A stretch of 64,000 nt of DNA, taken from Sequoia sempervirens. Lineage: Eukaryota > Streptophyta > Pinopsida > Cupressales > Cupressaceae. The stretch is taken from assembly GCA_007258455.2 (NCBI GenBank), contig VDFB02254944.1, forward strand, positions 1-64,000, in the 5' to 3' direction. The position numbers were made by a program, and so were the translations under genes. Of the stretch, positions 23,793-35,870 are shown piece after piece. Each line of letters opens with the position of its first letter. Positions within the stretch are counted from its first letter, which is position 1. The notes under the pieces are model-generated. The model had not been told where the DNA came from, searched no databases, and saw only the letters and a list, made by a program, of their open reading frames with translations.

Positions 23793-24882
23793 GAGACTTG
23801 CTTGGAAAAGAAATAAGAATGGATGTGTTGAGGAGATACTTGCAAGATGAGGGTTCACAAAAGAGGAAATAAGGAAATAAAAGGAAAAGAAAATGGAGTT
23901 TGACCAAGAGATAAAAGAGCTGAGGTAGTCTATGGAACAACTAGAAGAAATAAGGGAAAGGATAATAGAGGAATGGAAGGTTAAGTTGGAGCAATTAGCA
24001 AGCCAAGTGTCAAGATGACACTTATCAATTAAGAGGAAGGTTACATGGCCTATCCAAAAGATTATTTAGAAGAGAAGACAAGTGGGAGCAGTAAAACTAG
24101 ATGTGAAGGAACCTTTGTTGATGAAGGAAGAGGATCCTAAGGAGTTTGCAGCCACTCCTACACTTGAAGATAGAAAAATAGTAGAATAAGAAGATAAGGA
24201 CTTTGCAGCCATCCCAAAGCATGAGGAAGTTGAGACAATAGGTATGAAGCTTGATTTTCCTTTAGTAGGAAATGGTATTGAGTTGAGAACCAAATCTGAT
24301 ATAGAGAAGGTCAAGGATGAATTTATCTTGGGGGATGAAGGTTGGCTTCAAAGGTATGTTGGAATGGTGTTTTCTTCAATGTTTTCAAAGGAGAATAGTA
24401 GTCATTCAATTTTATTCATATCAAAGGTTGATAAACTTGAGCAAGAAACATACATAGGGGCAGAATATCAAATGGGAAAGATGAAAACCAAGGGTGAAGA
24501 GATCATAGTTACATTGCAAAGGAAAAGGAATAAAGAAGGAATACACAATTTTCTAGTTGTAATTACAATCTCAAGGAAGGGTAAACGTAGATTCAAAATG
24601 AAGTAGAATATTGATGCAGGTTCAATGATGATTTCAAGTGAGAAAAGAGCCAAGGGTCATCCATTAGATAGACCTTTACAATTGGAGCAAAAGTTGGATG
24701 TCAAACCATTCGAAAGGGCAAGAGATAGTACATGTTCTCAGTACCTAACTCAATGGAAAGGATTATCAGATGAAGGAGCACTTGGAGGTCAAAGAAAAGA
24801 TGTGGTCAAGCATAATTTAGTGTTGCAGCATAGTCCTCAAAGGGACTTGAGGTTGTTTTTTCAATCCGGGTGTATGCTATAG
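23793..24882 (+). pseudogene. Element B ORF: basic/coiled-coil protein with chromodomain-like C-terminus (unrecognised family)
   Basis: One frame runs from an ATG at 23893 to a stop at 24880, about 330 codons with five internal stops (23926, 24016, 24067, 24187, 24604). It opens with a charged, probably coiled-coil part (MEFDQEIKEL, MEQLEEIRERIIEEW), then VTWPIQKII, then an acidic region. A final segment has QYLTQWKGLSDEG and, one frame over, STWRSKK. That pattern resembles a chromodomain ('YLVKWKG...ATWE'). Homology with element C's protein extends upstream across the insertion (RDLL...LRR.LQDEGS). No gag or pol similarity was seen. The function is unknown; a chromodomain would suit targeting of a passenger element. 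Confidence 0.6.
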
Positions 24883-26379
24883 GGGCACCATGTGAATTCT
24901 CACAAATATGGTCTAATGTTAGGATTTTGGTGTTTTAAGTCTTTTTTTCATCCAATAAGGTCATAATAGACCATTCTTGATGTTATTTGTGTCATTTGAG
25001 TTCCATTTTGTAAAAGGTATAGAATCTTGCAAATGTTGTCAAAATGTAAGATTGCAAAATGCAAAAAAATGTAAAAAATGGAAGTTGAAGGGTCAAGTAA
25101 CTAAAAATTCAGCTTGTGTCAATTGTGTGGATTGGTTATTTCTTTTAAAATGTTAAATATGCCTCAAAAACTCGAAGGAAAGGTTTTGGATGAGATTTTG
25201 TTAAAAAAACATTAAGAAACCCTTCATTTTTCCATGTATTTTCTACAAATTTGTTGCTCTAGGTGTTGGTACGGCCTTTTACAGCATGTACCCATACAAA
25301 TAATGCTTTTAGTTGATATTAGAATGTGTTAAGAACCTTTTTCTTTTGGTTTGGTGCAAATCCATTGAGATTGAATCATTTTATTTCAATTTTACCAAAA
25401 GTACCCTGTAAACCCCAAGTAGCTAGGGCTTGAAGACAAAAATTGAGTTTTAGGCTCATTCCCCCAGTGGACCAGGCTATTTTTTGGTGGAATGGTGAAT
25501 TTAGGGATTCTTTACAAGATTCAATAGGTTTTAGGAGCAAAGAGTAATATTTTGAAGGATTTTGGTTGTTTCCCTAGTTGAAATTGCATAAGTTTTGACT
25601 TGAAATTGATGGCTACAAGCAGGAGTTTCCTTCAGATGCATTGACAAGGGCTAGGTGATGATTTGAAGAGAAAGTGTAGACCATATGGGATGTTTTTGAA
25701 CCATTATTAAGGTGAAACTCATAGTTACAATAAACCCTCTTGTATGCAAGCCTAAATAGGCCAAAAGAGAGATTTTGGAGTTTGGTGAATTTGTAAAGGT
25801 CTCTATTGATAAAAGTTGTGGATTTAATCTATTTGAGACATTTCTAGACCATTGGAGTAGATTTTTTGGAATGGAGAAGTGTTTGGAGGTATGATGCTTT
25901 AAAATGTAACTTATTTGAGGTCTTGGGGCAACATAGCAACAGTTATTTGGGGTTGATGGTCCAAAGTGACCCATGAGATTTCGAGATATGTTGAATTACT
26001 CAATAAAGGGTATCTAAAAAAAGTTTTATATTATGGATTGGATCAATTCTTTACAAGTTATGACCAAAAAATTGTGATTTTTGTTGTTTTGGACCTTAAG
26101 ATAGTGTGGCAGTCCTTTTTTGAATGGTATGTTCTAAAACAAGTATATGAAAAAATTAGATATGTTAAATTAGAGGATAAAGGGTACTCAGAATTATAAT
26201 TGGTTTGTGGGTTTGACAAGTATTTTGAAAGATATGCTCAGATTTCTTTGTTTGGTATGTTGCAAGGAGAATATAAAGGGTTTGTGAAACAAAGTCAAGT
26301 TAGAGTTTTAAGGATTGAAAGATTGTTCCAAATTGTTTCTATTGTGTTTGTTTGAGTGAATCCTCCATTCTCTGCATCA
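24875..26379 (+). repeat. Element B 3' LTR (1505 bp)
   Basis: Begins TGCTATAGGGGCACC and ends TCTGCATCA. The reading frame of element B ends 7 bases inside this LTR. Open frames such as 25966-26199 have matching LTR copies and are not genes. Confidence 0.9.
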
Positions 26380-26384
26380 CACTA
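26380..26384. repeat. Target-site duplication of element B, right copy (CACTA)
   Basis: Directly follows the terminal CA of the right LTR and matches 19327-19331. Confidence 0.92.
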
Positions 26385-29083
26385 TGAGAATGGTTTCAAT
26401 TTTTTGGGTAGGCCAGTTGAGCCTATATTTTATCTTTCCTTTAATTTCATGATTGTTGTACTTTTTTTAAAAGTATGAAGTTGTTGTTCCAACTATCTAA
26501 TGACATCCATCTTTTTTATAACTTGATCAATATCCCTACCTATTAGGTCATCATTTAAATATGTTTACTTAATAATATCATGGAATGATCTATCATGTTT
26601 GATTTCATCCATGTGTGATATATTGGGAGAAGTGAAGTAGGACACTGACTAGAAATTTGTTTTTACAAATTATAGTTTCATATACCAAAATCTTGCATGA
26701 GTGCTTCATAGGATCTATCCCTATTTTTTTACCAATAAGTACATCATTATTTTGTATCATATTTAGGCCTATACATTATTTTTTTTTTTCTAACCATATT
26801 ATGAGTTGAATCATTACAAGTATGATAGTTCTAATTTCTTAAGTTAATAAATGCACATTCTCTACTTTATGTTCCTTGCTAGTGTTTGGGCTATATTCTT
26901 CTTTATATTTTCAATTCTTTTGAATTTTAAATTGATTCTAGTTTTTATTGAGACAATGTCACCACTCGTCACTTGGAAGAGACAAAATTTAATCTAGCAC
27001 CTAGAAAATTCAAAGTACTAAATGAGAACTTACATCCATGTCACCATTATTTTCATATAGGTTGGAAAATTATTAACTTGCAAATAAAATTAAATAGTAG
27101 AAAATACTTCTTCAATGACTATATTATAGGGGTTTTCAAAATAAGAGCCATGATATCATTTCCTTAGCAATCTTTCCATTCTATTAGGTGCCAACAACAT
27201 TTCTCATACTTATAGAGGAATCAATTGATTTCAAGGCTAGAAAAATGTCATCCTAAGGGAGGAATATTTAAATCATCAATAGAATGTGAATTATTTAACA
27301 CCAATTACTAAGGGTATTTGATGTTCTCTCCTTCACTCCAAACTTAGCTAGACCTAGGTGGATTTTCCTAGAGGTATCCTTAATAGGATTGATCACAATT
27401 AATAATAGATAAACTAAAATTGCTAAAATAGTATCTAACATACACTTGGCTCCAAAGGTTGTCACTAGAGAAAAGAATAATCCAGTACATATAAAACCTC
27501 TATTAAGTTAATAAAGGAATCATTGTACAAATCCAAGATAAAGTTATGAAAAATATTACTCTTTAGGATAAGAACTCTTATAGCTTGCTAAAAATGCTTC
27601 TCTAGATGCATCAATGAATTGTGAGGTGCATATAAACTACTAATCCTAGTCCTAAACTATTGGTGAAATATGTTTTCATGTTGAGTGTATGATGGATATT
27701 AAATTTCTAGGATCAATACCTTATTTATTGGGTTACAATGTAATAATTCACCAAGAGAAGCAACACATTTAAATAAAAATATAGATGATATCAAAAAAAT
27801 AAACATATATAATAATCCTTATCCAAACTCCAAAAATATAGATGTAATAATGAATATATCATTACAAATAGTTTTTGTAATGACTTAGAATATTGTGATA
27901 CTTATCAAATACTTATGTTAATAATACCAGCAAATGTAGTAAGAGAAATTCCTATTCTTGAATTTATCATATAGAAGATCCCTTAAATATCCACAAATGG
28001 ACAAGGAGAAATTAAATTACAAACATTAGTTACAAACTTACTACCTCTATGTGATTTAAAAAATAATATTTCTTTTTGGGTGACTAGAATTGTAGGATTT
28101 CAAATACTAGATAATCTTCAACACTTGCAATCATAGGGAAATGTAGAAATGACCAACCATTTGATTAAAAAGTGAAATAATATATATATATCACTTCATT
28201 TGCTTTCTTGGTTGCTTAATTTTTTATAGTGAACTAGAGGTCAAATTTATATGGTGTGCAATATAAGTTGAAATATCACATAATCTATTGAAAGGGTGGC
28301 ATAGCATTTGCATGAAGATCATATCCATTTGGAAATCAACCATTACATTAATGGAAACATGGTAACCCTCATCATCCATAATTGATATTACAAGAATATA
28401 TATTCCTTTAGGATGAACATGGGTTCTTAGGTTGGAAAATACTCTTGGAGTAGTTGCAAGACTCAAAATTGGATCATCCATGGTGTACTAGAAAGATTTG
28501 GAAATTGGATGAGGAAAAAAAGAATAAATGTGAGGGTTTGATGCAAGATAAGAGATCATGATTGTACATAACAATGGAGAACTATATAAATCCATAAAAA
28601 CTTTTTAGAAGGATGAAATGAGAAAAGGAAGAAATATGGAGAAATGTTGGAGAAAGATTAGGAATTGGAGATCAAGATAGGATGTTTAGGTGAAAAAATA
28701 TTTATCAAAAGTCAACTTGAACTTTACTTAGGAAGAAAATAATGGAAAAGGAATTAAGAACCTTTTCAAGAATTTCATGTAGAAGTGGAAGTCAAGATGT
28801 GACATTGGAATGGAATTCATGAAGTAAATAAAAATCTACAAGAAAGGATTGGAGAGAAACTAAGAAAAATATACATAATTGGATATGGTAAGTGTTGGTA
28901 GAACTAGAGGAAATCCAAAGGTCTAGAGGTACAAAGTAATTATATAATGAGGTAAGCTAGAATGAATGTGGGAATCAAGAGTGAGGAAAGATCAAAGGAT
29001 GGGAGGAAGAAGGGAAGGAAAGATGTCCAAATAAAATTTGGAAGTCTACAAAAGAGAGGAAATGGAGGATTGTGGGGATCTAG
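26385..29083. other. AT-rich tract between elements B and D, probably part of the Tat-like element
   Basis: No convincing gene. Short minus-strand frames exist, the longest at 28224-28481 (85 codons, unrecognised). The stretch directly right of element B continues the sequence interrupted at 19327, so at least its left part belongs to the upstream region of the old Ty3/gypsy element. From about 28500 to 29083 it becomes purine-rich, similar in style to 39091-39560 on the other side of element D. Confidence 0.4.
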
Positions 29084-29280
29084 CACTAGTAGAATTTGAC
29101 AAATAAATGACTACATGGCTAAAAATTTTAGTCAAAACAACTAAAAATGACTAAATTCTACTAATTTTTTGCAACTCAGCTATAAATGAGTAAATAAATG
29201 ACTAATTTGGCTGTTGACTGAAAATTATTTAGTCACACAAATAACATTGACTAAATAGTTAGTCATTTATTTAGTCACAA
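29084..29280. repeat. CACTA left terminus and subterminal repeat array
   Basis: After the terminal CACTAGTAGAA come about eight copies of AATGACTAAAT or its complement TTTAGTCATT within 190 bp. In En/Spm such motifs bind the TNPA-type protein. Confidence 0.8.
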
Positions 29281-29316
29281 TCCATTTGAATAAATCATTT
29301 AAGGAATCAAGAATAT

Positions 29317-29461
29317 AGCCTGCCAAAGCACTCTATAACTTTAATAAACATACTCTAAAACTTTTGTTAAAATCTTATTTTTAGGCATAGCCCGTCAAAA
29401 TGGAGTTTTCATTTTAATAACCATACTCTAAAACCTTTGTCAAAACCTTATTTTTAGGCAT
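29317..29461. repeat. 72-bp tandem repeat inside element D
   Basis: Two diverged units beginning AGCCTGCCAAA and AGCCCGTCAAA and ending TTATTTTTAGGCAT, with a partial third unit after 29461. Confidence 0.75.
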
Positions 29462-29655
29462 TTCCTACCAAAATGGAGAAGTGTTTTAGTAAAAAATGAT
29501 AGAGAATGGTAAGGAGATGTGCATGACAGGAGGCATAGGATCCATTGCTACTTATCTCATTCCTTCTCTGATCAACAAGGGTTACATTGTTCACACTATT
29601 GTTTATAATCTAGGTATTTAATTGACATATATTTGCATAATCTCAAATTCCTTCA

Positions 29656-29803
29656 GATGCTTTTGAAGTATCATTGTATCCTATATAGGGTTTAGAATTA
29701 TTTCTTTTAATTTAAAAAAATTAAATCAAATGCTTTTCAAGTATCAATGTATCCTATATAGGGTTTAGAATAATTTCTTTTAATTTTAAAAAAATAAATA
29801 AAT
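29656..29803. repeat. 74-bp tandem repeat inside element D
   Basis: Two units beginning ATGCTTTT(G/C)AAGTATCA, each with CCTATATAGGGTTTAGAAT and a T/A-rich end. Confidence 0.8.
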
Positions 29804-32154
29804 GATGTATTTTCCTATGATTAGATAATGTGGAGATATCCTAAATATTCCCCAACACATTGTCATCTTTGGAACTGTATTCATTACTCCAACTGTTAGG
29901 GTTCTGCATGTGACATCTTTAATATCTTCATGACAATGGCTTTTAAATAGATCTCAGTGTTTGTTGTAATCCTTATCATGGTAACCCTTGATTTCCATAA
30001 TCCACCATCAATCTCTTCTAAGAATGTTGTCTTAAGCTAGAATGCATAGTATACATATAAAGCAAGTCCTTCATACTTGTCATTATTCCAAACCACCGCT
30101 CACTGCCTTGCTTAAAATGTTTCCTCCATAAGCACAATAGCATGTTTTAAAATCATGGCTGTCAGTGATTGACCATTAAGGTCGCTACTTTCATCAAGAT
30201 GCAATGAGATTTTTGTCTTCAAACTCAAGGCATTATGCAAGATAACATTGTGAATTTCCTGTTGTGTATGATTTGATTTTCTTGCACATTTACTACTTTA
30301 CTAACTGCCTTTAAGACTAGATATTGCACCCTCAGCTGCAATCTCAAATAGCTCACTCGCTATCACTTGAAGATTCCTTTCATGAGCATCCTTCTATAAA
30401 ATCAAACTATGCCCTATAGACTGCCTACTTACTACAGGGGACAAATTGTTTCATGGTATTATGGGTCTTAAGATCCTTCAACCTTATTGTCACTACTTCA
30501 CAGTCCACAAGGTATTATTCACTATTCTCCCATCTTTGATGAGTCTCAAAACACTACCCAAACATGTAATCCACTACCTCCATTATACAATGGCTAAGAA
30601 GAAACATTGAACCTATGATTACCACTGTTACTTCATTTGGAAAGTCATTCCCTAATTGCATTTTCCTTGTCTAACACTGCCAAAAGCATTTAAAAAACCC
30701 CTTAAGGTCAACAAGGGGGTAAGGAAACTCACTATTAAAATCTCCACTTTACTATGCAAGGTTTGAGCTTTATTATCTTGTCACTACTCAGCCTCTTTTT
30801 GACTATCACAGCTCAAGTGACTATCATTCTTCTTACCATATATTGCATTTACAAATTCCACTGAGCTACATAGTGTGCTTGTTATTGGATACAATCTTTA
30901 AATTTCAAGATTTTTTTATTGGCTACAATGTCTTAATCTTTTTGGTATTGCAATCTCACTAATCCACTAGAGTTATGGTTTATGTTTCTATGGATGCCTA
31001 GGGTTTGTACCCTAGTCATGCTCTTACCAATGCTTCTGTTGGTATTAAAAAACAACCTTAAATCTTGGGTCAAAAAATTAGTTGTCTTGATAGGGTTGTG
31101 GTATGATCTTGGATCTATCCTAGAGTGTGTGGGAAGCTTGTATTTGATCATTAAGGTATGTAAACCTAATCAGGTAAATGTATCCTATATAACATGGGTC
31201 TTGCTTTAATACTTTCTATAATGGTTATTAGCAGATCACATTATTATAGTTTGTGGTAACCCAAGATTGCATTCAAGTATGTAACAAAATTGGTTTGTAG
31301 TTTAAGATGTACACTTTTAAGTAACATTCATAAGGTTTAGAAAATCTTGATCACTCTTTAGAATATCCCATTAAACATGGATTGTGCTTGAATGCACTAC
31401 ATAATTGATATAACACAACCACACTGCATATCAATTAGAGTTATAGGCTCTTTATTGCAGCAAAATGTAATCGCTCTTGGATCATGCTATCATTACATCG
31501 TAACCTATTAAACTTGAGTCAACCTCAATGCACCCAATGATGATTGACACCTAATTGTGATGACAATGATTTGTACATGAATTGTGCTCATATGAGTGCT
31601 TCCATTTCTATCACAACATAGCCACATTAAACTTTGGTCACACATGAATGCATATTGTATTTGTTATAGCACAATTGTGCCACATGACCAATAGATTTAT
31701 GGATCGCATAATTATAGTCACAAGAATTTTTTCCTTAGTTGTGCTCTTATGGTGATTCCATTACTGTTACAACATAACCCTTTGGACATATATTGCTCAA
31801 ATCCTTACATTGCTTAATTTCTCTTTGGATGGATGGCTTCATGGATTTTTTGTGATTTATACGGCTTTTGTTTTGATAGTAAATGACATTGGATTCTTTT
31901 TGAAGCTGAAATTATTTATTAATTATGGTTTTATGATGATTTTGATTTTGATTTAGAAGGGGTTAATGTGTGGATTTTTTATGTGCAGGAAGAATAGATT
32001 GTGATGCAACGTTCAGGTATGGACGATTGAGGAAAAATTGGATTTCTATTAGTGACATAACTAGGTTGGAGAGTACCTTGAGCCGGTGTGAAACACTTCT
32101 GGTTGTTTTCACTAGGAAGTAGAACCTAGGTGTAGGAATTTTTGAATATTCGAC
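29804..32154. other. Element D interior without recognisable genes
   Basis: Short ORFs only (30933-31151 minus, 30982-31209 plus overlap each other). No transposase motif was found on either strand. A TTTTTTATGTGCAG followed by G at about 31976-31990 could be a splice acceptor of a captured or transposase gene, but no matching coding exon was recognised. Confidence 0.4.
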
Positions 32155-32455
32155 AGAGGGAGTTCCTTTATTCTAAAGATAAAACCATAAATCTACTAGT
32201 CCAATTGGACATCCAACCTGACATCTTTAATATTCGATAGAGAAAGTTCATACATTCTAAAGATAAAATCATAAATTTGTTGGATCAATTTCAGATCCGA
32301 TAGAGGAAGTTCCTACATTCTAAAGACAAAATCATAAATTTTATTGGTCCAATTGGAGATCCAATTTGAGGTTGTGAAGCTCTGACAAAGAAAGTTCCTA
32401 CATTCTAAATATAAAATCATAAATCTGCTTGGTCCAATTTGAGGTCCAATTGTAA
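32155..32455. repeat. Four-unit imperfect tandem repeat (about 63-85 bp units)
   Basis: Each unit holds AGTTCCTACATTCTAAAG, then ATAAAATCATAAAT, then a TTGGTCCAATT-like piece. Unit cores start near 32161, 32245, 32308 and 32393; unit length varies through indels. Confidence 0.75.
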
Positions 32456-32662
32456 GGATTTATCTTTTTAATTATACTTTATGACATTTGGCTTGATACA
32501 AATTGTTACTTTAGAATTATGGTTATTGCTTTTCTTCTAATGTTTTCAACCGTCATTTTAGGGAAGAGCTCTGAAGATGGCTCCTTCATTTGTAGACTAC
32601 ACTTTTCTACTATAGGTTTCGTCTAGAAACACGAAAAGCTCGGGTACTATCATACTCAAGTA

Positions 32663-33829
32663 CAATAGAGTTTGAGGCGAATTGCACTTAGTGTTTTATG
32701 ACGGTATGGATATGTTATAGCCTATAATTAATTGTTGTAGCATAACAAATAGGCTAAATAGTTGTTTATATACCATTGTTTCAAATTCTAAATTGCTATA
32801 CCTTATTCTAGGAGAAAATCATAGGGAGAGTCTATACATAAGATACCATTGTTTCAAATTCAAAATTGTTGGCTCTTTCACAATTGTTTGCTTCATTTAT
32901 TTGATCTAAGACAACCTACTATATAGAATAAGCTCTCAAAATCATAGTAAAATCCTTTATTCTGGGATGACTATTCAGAATCTTTCCCATCATAATAATG
33001 AACAAAAGCATCAGTCATTAACCTAAACTTTGCAATAGTTTCATCAAATTCTACTTTTCCACTCTTTTTTCCATTCTAAATTTTACTCCCAATTTCATCC
33101 ATGAAGAACTTCCTCATCCTGTAGATCCTAATGTTAGCCATAACTTTACCAAGTTTCGAGGATAGCTTCAAGTTTTTACCCAAGCAACAACTGACAAAAT
33201 TCAGCCTTATGCTAAGGCTGAATTTTGTTAGTTGTTGCTTGGGTAAAAACTCGAAGCTATCCTCGACACCTGCTAAATTTATGGAGGATGAATTTTGTCA
33301 GTTGTTGCTTGGGTAAAAACTCAAAGCTATCCTCAACACCTGGAAAAGTTATGGCTAACAATAGGATCTATAGGTTGAGGAAGTTCTTCATGGATGAAAT
33401 TGGGAATAAAATTTAGAATGGAAAAGAGATTGGAAAAGGAGAATTTGATGAAACTCTTGCAAAGTTTAGGTTAATGACTAATGTTTTTGTTCATTGTTAT
33501 GATGGGAAAGATTTTGAATTGTCATCCCAGAATAAAGTATTTTACTATTATTTTGAGAGCATCTTCTATACAACAAGTTGTCTTAGATCAAATAAATGAA
33601 GCAAACAATTGTGAAAGAGCCAACAATTTTGAATTTGAAACAATGGTGTCTTATGTATAGACTCCCCATGTGATTTGCTCCTAGAATAAGGTATAGCAAT
33701 TTAGAATTTGAAACAATGGTATATGAATAACTATTTAGCCTATCTATTATGCTACAACAATTAACTACAGGTTATAACATATCCATATTAGCATAAAATA
33801 GCAAGCAAAATTCATCTCAAACTCTACTG
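32663..33829. repeat. Large inverted repeat (arms 32663-33208 and 33214-33829)
   Basis: The right arm reads as the reverse complement of the left arm for roughly 550 bp with moderate divergence. The turning point is CAGCCTTATGCTAAGGCTG at about 33202-33220, leaving almost no loop. The right arm has a 70-odd-bp tandem duplication next to the centre (copies near 33220-33290 and 33290-33360), which explains its extra length. Both arms can be read as the same partial protein (MRKFFMDEIG, DETLAKFRLMT), which I do not recognise. Transcription would give a long hairpin RNA. Confidence 0.85.
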
Positions 33830-35570
33830 TGGTAATTGCTTTGTAAGGAAGTTTGCACTCCATGAATATTCTCTATGCACATTAGTATGTTGGTTATTAT
33901 TTCGATCTCCTTTTTTATCAAAAGAACAGTGAAGTTCATTGCATAACTCATGACCATTTTGTAGTGCTATGATCTAGTTCTCTTTTACTTCTTACTCATT
34001 GTGTTCTCAATCACCATGTGCAAATGACTTAGAGGATGGATCTTTGTCACCATTTGACAAAAACTTTCATTGTTTTTGGACTATTTGTTATGATTCAATC
34101 ACTGTTTGATAGTATTATTCCTTTCTCAATCCTATAGGAAAGAGGACAATTCACATTTTGCAACTCTCTAACAAAGGTAAATAGATATAGTAAAGATATT
34201 TAAAATTTTAGAAGTGGATTTTTTTTAAATTGCTAAAGCCCATTTATCAGTTTTATAACTTAAAATTATTTAAGCTATTTGAATAGCTAAACTTCATATT
34301 ATAAATCTTTAAAGTACAATAGAATCAGGTACTTAAAATGATTACAAAGAAGTTGAATGAAAATTAGTAAATTGCTACTAGTTTATCTTTTCCTTTTGTG
34401 TGTTTACAAGGTTATTTCTTCGAACATTTGTTAGGTCTATTTTGGATTCTATGGAAATAGCAAAGGAAGTTCCACATCCAGGTCTAAATGAGGTGATGAC
34501 CCATCCTTCTATGATGAAGTTTGCAGGATACACCCAAGAATAGATCTAAAAATATTAGATTTTTAAACCTTCATATCTTTGAGATCGTTGCAAATTTGAT
34601 TTGATTTTTGTACAGCTAGACGGATCTCAAAAACTGTTGCTTGAAAATGATGTAAATGAAAATTTTATTTGTTTAGAACAATCTAAGGGTGTTATTTTTC
34701 ACTTGCACAAAAAATTTTGTCTACCTTAAGATAGCCATTAAAATTATCATTTTTTAATCATAATATTTCATTGTATATTTTTATTTTGTTAGATTGTATT
34801 GGATAGTTAATGGTTAAGTTTAAAAAAAAAAAATCAGCATAATATACTTTCCATGTACTTCTTTTCATCACTTGTAAATCCAAATTTTTGTTACTTTTTG
34901 TGATCATAAAAAATAGAGATGATTTTAGTCTCTATGAAATATTTCCATGCATGTTTGAGATCTCTACAAGGTGATGAAAAAGGCCCTAGAGTTTGGTATG
35001 GTTTTGAGTATCCTTATTGTTTTGATGGTAATGTTGTCACTAAGTTCTCTCCCTACCCAAATATAGTCACCTAAGAACCTGCCATGATGCTCTTGATTGT
35101 AAATTGTTTTTTCTCCCTACCTTCTCACTACAAGTTTGATTCTTCAACTCTACCAACTGCCCTTCTATCTCAGTGTCTTTTCATGATCTTACATCTATTC
35201 TCTTATGAATTTATTCTTATGACTCTGAAAGCTATACTAGGTCTATTATGACTATTAGGTCTTTCAGGGTATATGATTTTCTATTACGAACTCTTAGATT
35301 GGCATACTTTTGATGACAATTCTCCAAGGATGTTTTCTCACTGACTCAACTCTCTATATATTCTCCATTATGCATTAAAAATTCATGGTTTCTAGTTAAC
35401 TATTTATTGGTGTAACCATTGCCATGTTTCTTGGGACTGTCATCCCTACAAGATAGTTTCCTTATAGATCTGAATGTAATTTAAAAGGTGCCCATAAATA
35501 TTAAAAAGTTTCATAAGACTGTTGTGTCAAGGTAGTAGATGGTCGTGGAAAGTTTCATAATATTTCCATA
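33830..35570. other. Element D interior, no recognised gene
   Basis: AT-rich with scattered short frames. At about 34436-34541 the plus strand reads MEIAKEVPHPGLNEVM, preceded by a TTTACAAG that could be a splice acceptor. I cannot name it. Confidence 0.35.
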
Positions 35571-35574
35571 CCAC

Positions 35575-35870
35575 AAGAGCCAAGAAGACATAGTGCGGTG
35601 TAGTCGTAACATCCTACATTACCATGAAGGTTGAGCAATAAATGTGTGGTATGGCAGTAACTCAAATACTTCTCCCGCATCCCTGCAAGAGCCAAGAAGA
35701 CACAATGTGGTGTAGTGGTAACATCATGCATTACCATGAAGGCTCAGCAATAACTGTGTGGTGTAGCGGTAGTATCTTGCATTACCACCAAGGTTGAGCA
35801 ATAACAGTGCGATGTAGCGGTAACATCTCGCATCACCACAAGGATCATGTCAAAATGGTGCGGTATCATG
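35575..35870. repeat. Six-unit tandem repeat of about 52-60 bp
   Basis: Units share GTGCGGTGTAGCGGTAACAT, CATTACCA(T/C)(G/C)AAGG and TTGAGCAATAA. Unit starts lie near 35594, 35645, 35705, 35757, 35810 and 35861. It is more GC-rich than its surroundings. Confidence 0.8.

Larger units (their letters stand above)
19332..26379 (+). mobile_element. Element B: gag-pol-less LTR retrotransposon carrying a coiled-coil/chromodomain-like ORF
   Basis: Two 1.5 kb direct repeats (19332-20846, 24875-26379) start TG and end GCATCA, flanked by identical CACTA duplications (19327-19331, 26380-26384). A tRNA-Met-like primer site follows the left LTR. The internal region, after removal of element C, is only about 1.2 kb and has no gag, protease, RT or integrase. 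Instead it carries one degenerate reading frame. It inserted into the Tat-like element upstream of gag. It fits the LARD type of non-autonomous element that must borrow enzymes from a relative. Confidence 0.92.

Noticed and set aside
19327..26384. CACTA at both ends, suggesting a second CACTA DNA transposon
   Set aside because: The two CACTA words are direct, not inverted, and flank TG...CA long direct repeats with a primer-binding site; they are a target duplication.
33131..33416. Plus-strand ORFs with repeated LLLG/ELLSQLLLG-like ends
   Set aside because: They arise from the centre of the inverted repeat and its tandem duplication, not from a gene.
35575..35870. Possible CRISPR-like array
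   Set aside because: Units are contiguous diverged tandem repeats without constant repeat/variable spacer structure, in a plant transposon.
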